Shown: positions 31,172 through 38,402 of the stretch, in pieces
Numbering within the stretch: the stretch's first letter is position 1
How the letters are laid out: the number at the start of each line of letters is the position of its first letter
NCBI RefSeq assembly: GCF_003991405.1
Contig: NZ_RPEN01000138.1
Coordinates: 1-39,412 of the forward strand
Source: Pseudorhodobacter sp. E13
Lineage (GTDB): Bacteria > Pseudomonadota > Alphaproteobacteria > Rhodobacterales > Rhodobacteraceae
Direction: 5' to 3'
Length of the DNA: 39,412 nt
The notes under the pieces: model-generated
Told to the model about the DNA's origin: nothing
Database searches by the model: none
The model's input: only the letters and a program-made list of their open reading frames with translations
Translations under genes and position numbers: made by a program

Positions 31172-32010
31172 TGCTTGGACGCCTCCGCAATGGCCTCGGC
31201 ATGGTCATCCACAAAGCGCCGCTTTGCGGCCATCGGCGCGCGCGCCCATGCGGCAGAGAGCGCTTTGAACGCCTCTTCAACCGGGTCTTTAAGGGTCGGT
31301 TGAACACCGTTTGCGGCAGCCTTGCGCAGCCGGATCGCTTCGCCGATCCGCTTGACTTTGCCCGCTGCGAAAAGCTCCACCGCGTCATAGCGCGCGGCAG
31401 GGTCTGCCTTGGAAATCTCCATAAGGTCGGCCAAAGAAACCGCCTGCGGTGCAGAGCGCAGGATTTGCACATCCTTGGGCGACATTTTTGAACCGGCAGA
31501 AATCATCCGACGCACATGACGCTCTGACAGACCGAACTTTTCGGCGGTCGCGGCGGCGAAGGATCGAACGGACATTGTGTCCGTTTGATTTTTGAAGTCT
31601 GGGCTTTTGCGGTCTCCACCCTGTTTAGCTTCAGGGTGCAGCCGCTCATAGACTTCCTTGCGCCGTGCCAAGAAAATCGCGTTGTCCAGCGCACACATCT
31701 CCGCCCCGGCAAGGTTGTCGTCGATCTCCATCAACTGTGCCCAATCATCGGTCACATCGGTCCAGACCTTGGCCTCGATTGTCTCCCAGCCCAAACGCTT
31801 CGCAGCCTCCAGCCGGTGACCGCCCGCGATCAGAGCCATCACCCCGGATTTCTTGCGCCGCAGATGGATAGCGTCTTTCATGACCCCGGTTTCAGCGATG
31901 GATGCCAGCAGGCTTTCCACACCAGCCTCGCTGATAGGGCGCAGGCGGTTGCTAACTTCGATATCCGCAACCGGGACTTGCCCGACGCTTTGCAAAACGG
32001 GGGCCTTCAT
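31168..32010 (-). CDS. ParB-like nuclease-fold protein
   Basis: A 280-residue protein with a ParB/Spo0J N-terminal domain: PVADIEVSNRLRPISEAGVESLLASIAETGVMKDAIHLRR, then GGHRLEAAKRLGW at 63-75, the ParB CTP/NTP-binding box. A helix-turn-helix follows at about 145-172 (SVRSFAAATAEKFGLSERHVRRMISAG). It is the full ParB plan but without a ParA partner nearby, so plasmid-type partition is unlikely. It is encoded just before the transposase with a 4-bp overlap. It may bind sites in the phage or host and act as a regulator or in transposition immunity; that is inference. Confidence 0.88.
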   Translation of the reverse strand: MKAPVLQSVGQVPVADIEVSNRLRPISEAGVESLLASIAETGVMKDAIHLRRKKSGVMALIAGGHRLEAAKRLGWETIEAKVWTDVTDDWAQLMEIDDNLAGAEMCALDNAIFLARRKEVYERLHPEAKQGGDRKSPDFKNQTDTMSVRSFAAATAEKFGLSERHVRRMISAGSKMSPKDVQILRSAPQAVSLADLMEISKADPAARYDAVELFAAGKVKRIGEAIRLRKAAANGVQPTLKDPVEEAFKALSAAWARAPMAAKRRFVDDHAEAIAEASKQ

Positions 32011-32216
32011 TTCCGCACCGCCTCTTCCAAGTCACGCAGCCAGAATTCCGCCGCCAGCAGGTGCTCACGCAGATTTGCCACGTCATCGTTGGAAATTTCT
32101 TTGCCATCGGCCTCGCGATCCGCGACGTCATTTGCCAAGGCGTAGAGCTGCCGAGCGCGGGCGCAGAAGGTGGAAACTGTTGTTTTGATCTTTGGGTCTC
32201 TGGTCATATCGCTCAT
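32007..32216 (-). CDS. Small helical early protein
   Basis: A 69-residue protein starting MSDMTRDPKIKTTVSTF at ATG 32216, which overlaps the stop of the zinc-ribbon gene as ATGA. It is helical and charged (LREHLLAAEFWLRDLEEAVRK) without recognised domain. Its stop overlaps the ParB-like start at 32007-32010. Function unknown. Confidence 0.65.
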   Translation of the reverse strand: MSDMTRDPKIKTTVSTFCARARQLYALANDVADREADGKEISNDDVANLREHLLAAEFWLRDLEEAVRK

Positions 32217-32533
32217 CCGAACTTTCTGGCTGGTATGGACGGGCGCACTGATTGCTCGCCGCTGCTGATGTTGCGGCAATGCGGGCAAAGCCGGTTATGG
32301 ATGCCTTCGGAATGGAAGTCATTCGCGCAGCGCAAGCAGGGGCGCGGCCCGCGCTTTGCGGCCTTGTCGGCCTCTGCCTCCAGTTGGTCGCGCAAGGTTG
32401 CCATCTGCCGCTTGAAGGGGGATGGGCCGCCGCGCCGTGCGCCAAGATCATCGACAACGACATAGCCAAGCCCCGCCACATGCCGGATATCGAACAGGCC
32501 GCCGCGCTTTTTGGGTGTGTTGATATTGGACAT
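32213..32533 (-). CDS. Zinc-ribbon early protein
   Basis: A 106-residue protein from ATG 32533 (TGATG overlap with the previous stop). The C-terminal part has two CxxC pairs, Cys66/Cys69 (CLRC) and Cys83/Cys86 (CPHC), separated by NDFHSEGIHNR, a classical zinc ribbon. The N-terminal half is charged with a helix KRQMATLRDQLEAEADKAAKRG. The open frame extends further upstream but only inside the previous gene. A role in nucleic-acid or protein binding is likely. Confidence 0.75.
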   Translation of the reverse strand: MSNINTPKKRGGLFDIRHVAGLGYVVVDDLGARRGGPSPFKRQMATLRDQLEAEADKAAKRGPRPCLRCANDFHSEGIHNRLCPHCRNISSGEQSVRPSIPARKFG

Positions 32534-32775
32534 CACACCCTCCCGAACTGGACGTCGAGAAACGCGCCAATATCGTTCAAATGCCCGCGCCGGGCCATCG
32601 CCTCCAGCGTGTCGATCAGCTTGTCGACCGCCTCTACGTAGACACGGCGCGCGCCATTGCGTTCGGCAACGCTGGGCGCATTGTGCATGGCAGGGCGTGC
32701 TGTCAGCGCGGTGTCGACAAGGCCAAGCACATCCAGCCAGCATTCATGCGGGGATTTCTCAACAGGTGCGATCAT
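32533..32775 (-). CDS. Small helical early protein
   Basis: An 80-residue protein starting MIAPVEKSPHECWLDVLGLVDTAL at ATG 32775, overlapping the stop of the 41-residue membrane protein gene as ATGA. It is helical (RVYVEAVDKLIDTLEAMARRG) and ends FLDVQFGRV. No recognised domain. Function unknown. Confidence 0.65.
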   Translation of the reverse strand: MIAPVEKSPHECWLDVLGLVDTALTARPAMHNAPSVAERNGARRVYVEAVDKLIDTLEAMARRGHLNDIGAFLDVQFGRV

Positions 32776-32897
32776 TTCAGCACCTCGCCCAGAAACAGGA
32801 CGCAAGGCACAATCGCGGACAAAAAGGCGATGCCCAGCAGGTCGGCGAAAATGCTGTCCTCCAGCCGGTCAAGGGCTTTCAGGATACGGGTGAACAT
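32772..32897 (-). CDS. 41-residue membrane protein of the early operon
   Basis: A short gene with an ATG at 32897, AAGGAG nine bases upstream, and a TGA that overlaps the next gene's ATG. The product MFTRILKALDRLEDSIFADL continues into a single hydrophobic helix (LGIAFLSAIVPCVLFLG). The ribosome site and the two-sided packing make it a likely real gene. It may be a membrane-located host-takeover or exclusion peptide, but there is no direct evidence for function. Confidence 0.65.
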   Translation of the reverse strand: MFTRILKALDRLEDSIFADLLGIAFLSAIVPCVLFLGEVLK

Positions 32898-32900
32898 GGG

Positions 32901-33089
32901 TCAGCACTCCTTTTCGAATTCAAGGCGGTAAAGGTCATCGGCATGGGCATCGACCTGCGCCATCGCGGCAAAGATCAGGGCCAAGCCTGCAGGTCCGGTG
33001 AGGCTGCAAAGCAAAGCCACGGCCAGATCGGCGCGGGCGGCGTCAGGCAGTTTCAGGAACTGGTCGGGGAGGGGTGCGGTCTGGGCCAT
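32901..33089 (-). CDS. Small early-region hypothetical protein
   Basis: A 62-residue protein, MAQTAPLPDQFLKLPDAARADLA at the start, with a moderately hydrophobic centre (VALLCSLTGPAGLALIFAAMAQV) and an acidic end. The centre could be a membrane helix, though Gly/Pro in its middle argue against it. Its ATG overlaps the previous TAA by one base (TAATG). Function unknown. Confidence 0.62.
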   Translation of the reverse strand: MAQTAPLPDQFLKLPDAARADLAVALLCSLTGPAGLALIFAAMAQVDAHADDLYRLEFEKEC

Positions 33090-33346
33090 TATGCGGCCCT
33101 CCGCTTGCGTTTCGGCGCGCGGGTTGAGGGGCGCGGCACAGCCTCAGGCCATGCAAGGTCAGCGGGCCAGTTCTCATCAAACCAGCCCATGACGGCGTTA
33201 TAGGTGTCAACGCGGCAGCCAGAGCTGCCTGCGAGTCTTTCGAAAAACCGCGAGTGCACCCCGACGCGCGCGGCGACGGTGTAAAGGCTCTTGCCGATGT
33301 GATCGGCATAGGCGGTTCCGAGGATAAGGGGCCATTCGTTTTCCAT
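33089..33346 (-). CDS. First gene of the early operon: small DNA-binding-like protein (Ner position)
   Basis: An 85-residue protein divergent from the repressor gene across the operator region, the place of ner in Mu. Residues about 14-35 (DHIGKSLYTVAARVGVHSRFFERLA) look like a helix-turn-helix, followed by CRVDTYNAVMGWFDENWPADLAWPE and a basic Arg/Lys tail. Ner is a small negative regulator of early transcription; similarity here is in position and general build only. Ribosome site AAAAGGG is close to the ATG, so the true spacing is short. Confidence 0.7.
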   Translation of the reverse strand: MENEWPLILGTAYADHIGKSLYTVAARVGVHSRFFERLAGSSGCRVDTYNAVMGWFDENWPADLAWPEAVPRPSTRAPKRKRRAA

Positions 33347-33361
33347 GCCCTTTTCTAATTC

Positions 33362-33465
33362 TTTTTACATATACAATGCAACTTCTTTTTACATAGTTTT
33401 GGAAACAGTGTGTCGCCACGTAGGGAGGCTTGTGCAATCCGCGCGTTTCGCTGTATTTTTACATA
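33362..33465. promoter_or_regulatory. Operator/promoter region with three TTTTTACATA repeats
   Basis: In the AT-rich gap between the divergent repressor and early operon, TTTTTACATA occurs at 33362-33371, 33386-33395 and 33456-33465, all on the plus strand. The first two are 24 bp apart, about two helical turns, and both are preceded by TTC. The third ends exactly at the base before the repressor ATG. These are likely repressor-binding sites that control both directions. On the minus strand TTGCAT at 33380-33375 could be the -35 of the early promoter; -10 is unclear. Confidence 0.65.
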
Positions 33466-34131
33466 ATGGAAAACTCAGAAACCCTTTTGCAGAAGATCGA
33501 AGCTAGGCGGCTTGAACTTGGTCTTAGCCAGACTGAAGTCAGCCAGCGTGCCTTTGGTAAATCGGACAATTCAGCGATCTCGAACATGAAAAGGGGCTCC
33601 TCGCCCAACTTTGACAGAGCAAGCCAGCTTTGTGCTGCACTGGGTTTGGAGCTCTATGTTGGACCTCCCCGCGAATCAGGTCCGGTAGAACAACTGCTCC
33701 TCGAAGGCACTGACTTCGCGCCGGTCCACCGCCTCGATGTTTGCCTCTCAGCTGGCCCCGGTGCAGAGAACGGAGATCACGCGGTTGTCGAGACCATGGC
33801 CTTCCGCCGCGACTGGTTGGCAAAGATGAACATTGCACCCAGCGCCGCAGTGCTTGTCAGGGTGGCGGGTGACAGCATGCAACCTGGCCTGCACGATGGC
33901 GATATGGCGCTTGTCGACACCGCGCAAAAGACGATCCGCTCGGGCCAGATCTATGCCGTCACCGACATCGACGCGCGCACCCTTGTAAAGCGGGTCGATA
34001 CCCTGGGCGGGGAGGGGCTTTTGCTCCGATCCGACAACCCCGAATTCGCGCCCATCATCCGATTGGGCGATGAAGCAAACAACGTGACCATTCACGGTCG
34101 CGTCGTCTGGTCGGGGCATGTGTGGGGTTGA
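33466..34131 (+). CDS. LexA/CI-type phage repressor (S24 peptidase)
   Basis: A 221-residue protein from ATG 33466. Residues about 8-60 hold a Cro/CI helix-turn-helix (LELGLSQTEVSQRAFGKSDNSAISNMKRG), and residues 95-220 an S24 self-cleavage domain: putative cleavage bond Ala96-Gly97 in LSAGPGA, catalytic Ser137 in GDSMQPGLHDGD and Lys175 in RTLVKRV. This means RecA-dependent induction is likely, unlike classical Mu c. It has no evident ribosome site; the ATG follows TTTTTACATA directly, so it may be expressed from a leaderless or weakly initiated mRNA. An upstream in-frame start (33430) seems less likely. Confidence 0.93.
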   Translation: MENSETLLQKIEARRLELGLSQTEVSQRAFGKSDNSAISNMKRGSSPNFDRASQLCAALGLELYVGPPRESGPVEQLLLEGTDFAPVHRLDVCLSAGPGAENGDHAVVETMAFRRDWLAKMNIAPSAAVLVRVAGDSMQPGLHDGDMALVDTAQKTIRSGQIYAVTDIDARTLVKRVDTLGGEGLLLRSDNPEFAPIIRLGDEANNVTIHGRVVWSGHVWG

Positions 34132-34158
34132 TTTTAAAGTAATGCTGAGGAGCGGTTC

Positions 34159-34689
34159 ATGAAGTTGTTTGCCATCGGTTCAATTGCCCTTACCACGGCG
34201 CTGTTTTCCTCTCCGTCATTCGCGAAAATGACCCCAAACGAGACGGTGGCGGCCTGTTTGCAAGCGCTCGAATCCGGGAATGGTGCTGCAGCCCTGGAAG
34301 CCGCGGAACTCATCAAAGAATGGCGGGGCGGTTCAGACAAGCTGATTGAGCAGGCCGCCAAGTGCATGGCCGAAGCGCTCCCGGAGCCTTGGACTTATCA
34401 CCGCGCCGCCAAGATGTTTCGCCCTTCGTCTGAAGTCGCAATTCCAAACGAAGTATGGGCCGAAGAACGACGCAAGGCCGAGGAAGCCGAAAGGCAAAAC
34501 AACGAACGCGCAGCTGCTGACGCAAAGGCCAACGCCGATGCCGAAGCGTGGCGCGAAGCGAATGAACGCCGGGTCCGCATTGGAACGATGACTGCCTGCA
34601 GAAAGCTTCTCAAAACATCGCCAGACGCGGCTTTCCTCAACCCGCTCTGCGTCGACAGCTTTCTCCGGGACGGTTTGCCAGAAAGCTAG
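34159..34689 (+). CDS. Secreted coiled-coil protein (cargo)
   Basis: A 176-residue protein with a clear signal peptide (MKLFAIGSIALTTALFSSPS, cut likely after SFA). The mature part begins with a small helical domain with Cys33 and Cys69, has a long charged coiled-coil (EERRKAEEAERQNNERAAAD) and ends with Cys residues (LNPLCVDSFLRDG). A GAGGAG ribosome site stands 7 bases before the ATG. It lies between repressor and restriction-modification gene, a cargo position. I do not recognise the family; periplasmic location is inferred from the signal peptide. Confidence 0.7.
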   Translation: MKLFAIGSIALTTALFSSPSFAKMTPNETVAACLQALESGNGAAALEAAELIKEWRGGSDKLIEQAAKCMAEALPEPWTYHRAAKMFRPSSEVAIPNEVWAEERRKAEEAERQNNERAAADAKANADAEAWREANERRVRIGTMTACRKLLKTSPDAAFLNPLCVDSFLRDGLPES

Positions 34690-34739
34690 AAACACCTCCT
34701 CCGCCGAGGCGGCAATACAGATTGATCGGGTTTCCCAAA

Positions 34740-37700
34740 GTGCCAATTAAAAACTTCCTTTCCAAAGTCCAAAGCATCTACGCCACCGACAACGCCACCG
34801 AGCATTCCTATCGTTCCGCCTTCGAGACGCTGTTTGCAGCCCTCGGCGTTACCGCCCTGAACGAACCCAAGCGCGTGAAATGCGGCGCGCCGGATTTTAT
34901 CATCTCAGACGGGGAACTCGTGATCGGCCATGTGGAGGCGAAAGACCTCCACATCGGCATCCGCGCCATGAAGGACAGCAACAAGGAACAGCAGGAGCGC
35001 TATAAGGCCGCTCTGCCCAACCTTATCTATACCAACGGCCTTGATTGGGATTTCTACCGCGATGGCGTTCTGACGGCCTCTGTGACCATCGCGGACTACC
35101 TGATGGGCATAACCCCCAAGCCAGACCAATATGAGGCGCTGGAAAACCTGCTCCGCGACTTCATCGCCCAGAAGCCTCAGACCATCACCAGCCCCCGCGA
35201 TCTGGCCGAGCGGATGGCTGGCAAGGCCAACCTCATCAAAGACGTGTTGCGCAAAACACTGGCCGATGATCCAGCCGACCAGAGCGAACTGCTGGCCCAG
35301 TATCAGGCGTTCAAGGAAAACCTGATCCACGACATCACGCCAGAAGATTTCGCGGATATCTACGCCGAAACCATCGCCTATGGCATGTTCGCGGCCCGCC
35401 TGCATGACACCACACTGGACACGTTCAGCCGCCAAGAGGCGCTGGAACTGCTGCCCAAATCGAACCCCTTTCTGCGGTCCCTGTTCGGCTATGTGGCGGG
35501 GCATGACCTGGACGAACGGATCGTCTGGATCATCGATGATCTGGCGCGGGTTTTCCAAGCCTGCGACGTGGCCAAGATCATGCACGGCTTCGGCAAGCTG
35601 ACCGGCCAGAATGACCCGTTCCTGCACTTCTACGAGACCTTCCTCGCCGCCTATAACCCGTCCAAGCGCAAGGCGCGCGGCGTTTGGTATACACCAGAAC
35701 CCGTGGTCAACTTCATCGTGCGCGCTGTGGATGAGGTGCTGCAAAAGGAATTCGGCCTGCCCGACGGCCTCGCCGATACTTCAAAGGTCACTATCGACTG
35801 GGACACCGGCCAGACCGACAAGAAAGGCAAAGCCCAAACCATCAAGAAGGACGTTCACCGCGTCCAGATACTTGATCCAGCGACAGGCACCGGCACCTTT
35901 CTGGCCGAGGTGATCAAGCAGATCGCACCAAAGATCAAAGGCGTCGCCCCCGGCATGTGGTCGAAATACATCGAGGATGACCTCATCCAGCGCCTGCACG
36001 GGTTTGAGCTGCTGATGGCCTCCTATGCCATGTGCCACATGAAGCTTGATATGATCCTGACCGAGATGGGGTATAAACCCACTGGCAACCCGCCGCGCCT
36101 CTCGGTCTATCTGACCAACAGTCTGGAAGAAGGCGAACCCGCCAATCAGGCTCTGCCTTTCTCGCAATGGCTGTCGCGCGAGGCCAAAGGGGCCAACACC
36201 ATCAAGCGCGACATGCCCATCATGTGCGTGATCGGCAACCCGCCATATCTGGGCGAGGGAGGCGTATCCGAAGGCTGGATCGGCAGCCTGATGGACGATT
36301 ACAAGAAAGAGCCGGGCGGCAAGGTGAAGCTGAAAGAACGTAACCCTAAATGGCTGAACGACCTCTATGTCAAATTCATCCGGCTGTCGTCACACCTGAT
36401 CGAAAAGAATGGTGAAGGCGTCTTGGGGTTCATCACCAACCACGGCTATCTGGACAACCCCACCTTTCGCGGGATGCGTTGGCACCTGCTGAAAACCTTT
36501 GACAAAATCTGGGTACTGGACCTGCACGGCAATGCCAAGAAGAAAGAAGTCACACCCGAAGGCAAGCCCGACAAGAATGTTTTCGACATACAGCAAGGTG
36601 TGTCGATCATCATTGGCGTCAAAAAGAAGGGTGGCGGTAAGGGCCTAGCCGAGGTCATGCAAGGTGATCTGTGGGGGGCAAGGGCCGCAAAATACGAAGC
36701 GCTGGAAAAGGCGAGCCTTAGTGCGCCTCTGTTCGAGAAACTCGACAGCCCCGCGCCACAGCATCCGTTGGTGAGGCGGGATTTCGATATTTTCAGCCGG
36801 TATGAAATCGGCTTTAAATTGGTGGATTTCATGCCGCTGAATGGCACCGGAATTGTCACGAAACGCGACAAACTCACGGTTCATCGGACGCCCGATGGTG
36901 TTCGTCAAGCGGTGAAAGACATGATTAATCTTCCGGAGGCCGATGTTCGAACGAGATACAGTATACCGGCGGATGTCCGAGACTGGCGATACGATTGGGC
37001 GCGCGCTGATGTCACCGAAAACGCAACGACGTTTTCAGTCCCAACGATAGCTTACAGGCCTTTCGACACTCGATATATTTACTATTCAGGTCGATCACGC
37101 GGCTTCGTCGGCTGGCCTGTCCCAAAAATCATGAGACACATGCTGGCAGGCCAAAATTTTGGAATTGGCACGGCGCGAAGTAACAAGAACCCCCAAGTAG
37201 ATCACTTTTATTGTGTCAATACGATCATGGAAACTAAGTGCGCAGAAAGCAGCACACAGTCGGCGCTCTTCCCTCTCTATCTCTACCCCGATGATCAAGA
37301 CCTAGACCAAACCCGCCGGGTGAATTTCGACGCCAAGCTTTACAAGCGCCTGCAAAAATTGGCGGCGCACCCTGACAAGGGCATACCGGACGAGCTGGCC
37401 GTCTTTGATTATATCTATGGCGCATTGCACTGCCCCGCCTACCGCGAGACCTATGCTCAGTTTCTGAAAATCGACTTCCCCCGCATCCCGTGGCCCAAGA
37501 CACCGGATGAATTCTGGGATGTCTCGGCCAAGGGGACAGAGCTGCGCAAACTGCACCTGATGGAACCCGCCGCCATTGGCCAGACCCCGTTCCCCTTCAC
37601 CGGCGACGGCGACAACATGGTGGACAAGCCCCGGTTCGAAGCTGGGAAAGTCTGGATCAACGACAGCCAGTATTTCGACAGCGCTCCCGAGGTTTCATGG

Positions 37701-37859
37701 GGCTTCTACATCGGCGGCTATCAGCCCGCCCAGAAATGGCTCAAGGACCGCAAGGCCCGCGCCCTGACCTTCGATGACGTGAAGCACTATCAGCGCATCC
37801 TGAAAGTCCTGCATGAGACGGATCGCGTGATGAAAACGATCACGATGGACCTTGCCTGA
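34740..37859 (+). CDS. Type ISP/IIG-like single-chain restriction-modification enzyme
   Basis: About 1039 residues. The N-terminal nuclease domain has a PD-ExK motif (Asp52 in GAPDFI, Glu66-x-Lys68 in HVEAKD). The N6-adenine methyltransferase core has the SAM motif ILDPATGTGTF near 375-385 and motif IV NPPY near 500. After about residue 680 comes a target recognition region, less GC-rich (about 36.8-37.25 kb), then a C-terminal part similar to Type_ISP_C (WGFYIGGYQPAQKWLKDRKAR). The helicase domain of classical type ISP enzymes (about 1600 aa) is absent, so it is closer to type IIG. No separate R, M or S gene is needed. I use GTG 34740; a TTG at 34722 is possible. It protects the lysogen against other phages, by inference. 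Confidence 0.88.
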   Translation: MPIKNFLSKVQSIYATDNATEHSYRSAFETLFAALGVTALNEPKRVKCGAPDFIISDGELVIGHVEAKDLHIGIRAMKDSNKEQQERYKAALPNLIYTNGLDWDFYRDGVLTASVTIADYLMGITPKPDQYEALENLLRDFIAQKPQTITSPRDLAERMAGKANLIKDVLRKTLADDPADQSELLAQYQAFKENLIHDITPEDFADIYAETIAYGMFAARLHDTTLDTFSRQEALELLPKSNPFLRSLFGYVAGHDLDERIVWIIDDLARVFQACDVAKIMHGFGKLTGQNDPFLHFYETFLAAYNPSKRKARGVWYTPEPVVNFIVRAVDEVLQKEFGLPDGLADTSKVTIDWDTGQTDKKGKAQTIKKDVHRVQILDPATGTGTFLAEVIKQIAPKIKGVAPGMWSKYIEDDLIQRLHGFELLMASYAMCHMKLDMILTEMGYKPTGNPPRLSVYLTNSLEEGEPANQALPFSQWLSREAKGANTIKRDMPIMCVIGNPPYLGEGGVSEGWIGSLMDDYKKEPGGKVKLKERNPKWLNDLYVKFIRLSSHLIEKNGEGVLGFITNHGYLDNPTFRGMRWHLLKTFDKIWVLDLHGNAKKKEVTPEGKPDKNVFDIQQGVSIIIGVKKKGGGKGLAEVMQGDLWGARAAKYEALEKASLSAPLFEKLDSPAPQHPLVRRDFDIFSRYEIGFKLVDFMPLNGTGIVTKRDKLTVHRTPDGVRQAVKDMINLPEADVRTRYSIPADVRDWRYDWARADVTENATTFSVPTIAYRPFDTRYIYYSGRSRGFVGWPVPKIMRHMLAGQNFGIGTARSNKNPQVDHFYCVNTIMETKCAESSTQSALFPLYLYPDDQDLDQTRRVNFDAKLYKRLQKLAAHPDKGIPDELAVFDYIYGALHCPAYRETYAQFLKIDFPRIPWPKTPDEFWDVSAKGTELRKLHLMEPAAIGQTPFPFTGDGDNMVDKPRFEAGKVWINDSQYFDSAPEVSWGFYIGGYQPAQKWLKDRKARALTFDDVKHYQRILKVLHETDRVMKTITMDLA

Positions 37860-37866
37860 GCAAGTT

Positions 37867-37915
37867 GCGCGCGGCCCCCGCTGTGCTTGCCTGCGGGGGC
37901 GCGCGGCCCGGTTTT
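37867..37915 (+). terminator. Rho-independent terminator after the restriction-modification gene
   Basis: GCCCCCGC at 37874-37881 pairs with GCGGGGGC at 37893-37900, with GC-rich flanks that extend the stem, and TTTT follows at 37912-37915. It begins 8 bp after the gene's stop. A good candidate for ending transcription from the cargo genes. Confidence 0.75.
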
Positions 37916-37937
37916 GCTATGTCCGTTCGAAAAATCG

Positions 37938-38265
37938 CATCCCAGTTCGCGCTGCGATCCGGCCTTGCCCTCAAAGGTCTAACCCTTTGTTTTCATAGGC
38001 CGGATTGCCTTTCTGGGATGATGGAAACAAACTTTACGCCCATCATCCCAGTTCCGCGCGGCAATTTCCGCCCGACAAGCGCCTCTGCCTCGGCTTCAAT
38101 CCCCATTTAATCGCTATTTTACGGGCGTTTAAACGCTGCCTCGCTTGCACCGGCCCAAAACCGTCTCCGGCCCTCATCTGGGCTGAAAGAGTCCGATAAT
38201 GCCCCTTATGCAAATCCAATGATGCAACCTCATGCAAAGGGAATCGCCATCATAACCCTTTGTTT
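37938..38265. repeat. Repeat-rich non-coding region, candidate transposase-binding end region
   Basis: The 543-bp gap between the restriction-modification gene and the formyltransferase-like gene has no supported ORF but several repeats. TAACCCTTTGTTT occurs at 37980-37992 and 38253-38265, each preceded by CAAAGG(G), giving dyads CAAAGG/CCTTTG (37972-37989) and CAAAGGG/CCCTTTG (38235-38262). CATCCCAGTTC occurs at 37938-37948 and 38044-38054. CTGGGATGATGG at 38013-38024 pairs perfectly with 38040-38051. ATGCAA occurs at 38208, 38222 and 38232. Spaced repeated sites near the repressor side are what MuA-type ends look like. The exact terminus (CA/TG) cannot be fixed. Confidence 0.5.
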
Positions 38266-38402
38266 ATCGGCCTTTTTCAGAGCTTCCCGATTGTTCCCAC
38301 TTATTCCCGCTTTTCCTGCAGATATCGGTGTCAACGCACAGCCACTGTGGCTCGCCACGCAAATTTGCAGGGTTTGACAACCAAAGTTGCAGCAGCGCGA
38401 TT

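Larger units (their letters stand above)
1..38300 (-). mobile_element. Mu-type transposable prophage (left part of the element lies outside the window)
   Basis: The order repressor, early operon with DDE transposase and AAA+ ATPase, GemA, Mor/C activator, lysis genes, Mu-type head genes and tail genes is the Mu genome plan, here running right to left. The tail genes are of the lambda-like flexible-tail kind (tube, tape measure, NlpC/P60 peptidase, tip protein J) rather than Mu contractile sheath and baseplate, as in siphovirus-type transposable phages. The repressor-side end is placed loosely in the repeat-rich non-coding stretch at about 37.9-38.4 kb; the exact terminus cannot be fixed from one copy. 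No structural gene is visibly broken, so the prophage could be functional. Confidence 0.9.

Noticed and set aside
32534-32743. Extended N-terminus of the zinc-ribbon protein, rich in Cys and Arg
   Set aside because: The apparent Cys-rich extension is the out-of-frame reading of the previous gene; the TGATG start at 32533 fits the operon packing.
33430-33465. Upstream start for the repressor (12 extra residues)
   Set aside because: The extra residues (MCNPRVSLYFYI) are encoded by the AT-rich operator region and do not resemble the start of a CI-type helix-turn-helix domain.
34905-35744. A 279-residue minus-strand frame opposite the restriction-modification gene
   Set aside because: Antisense shadow; His/Val/Gln-rich composition and no start signal, whereas the plus strand carries PD-ExK and methyltransferase motifs.
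38013-38051. Perfect 12-bp inverted repeat considered as a terminator
   Set aside because: It is only moderately GC-rich, has a 15-base loop and no following T-run, and a better terminator lies at 37867-37915; it is kept as a possible protein-binding dyad.
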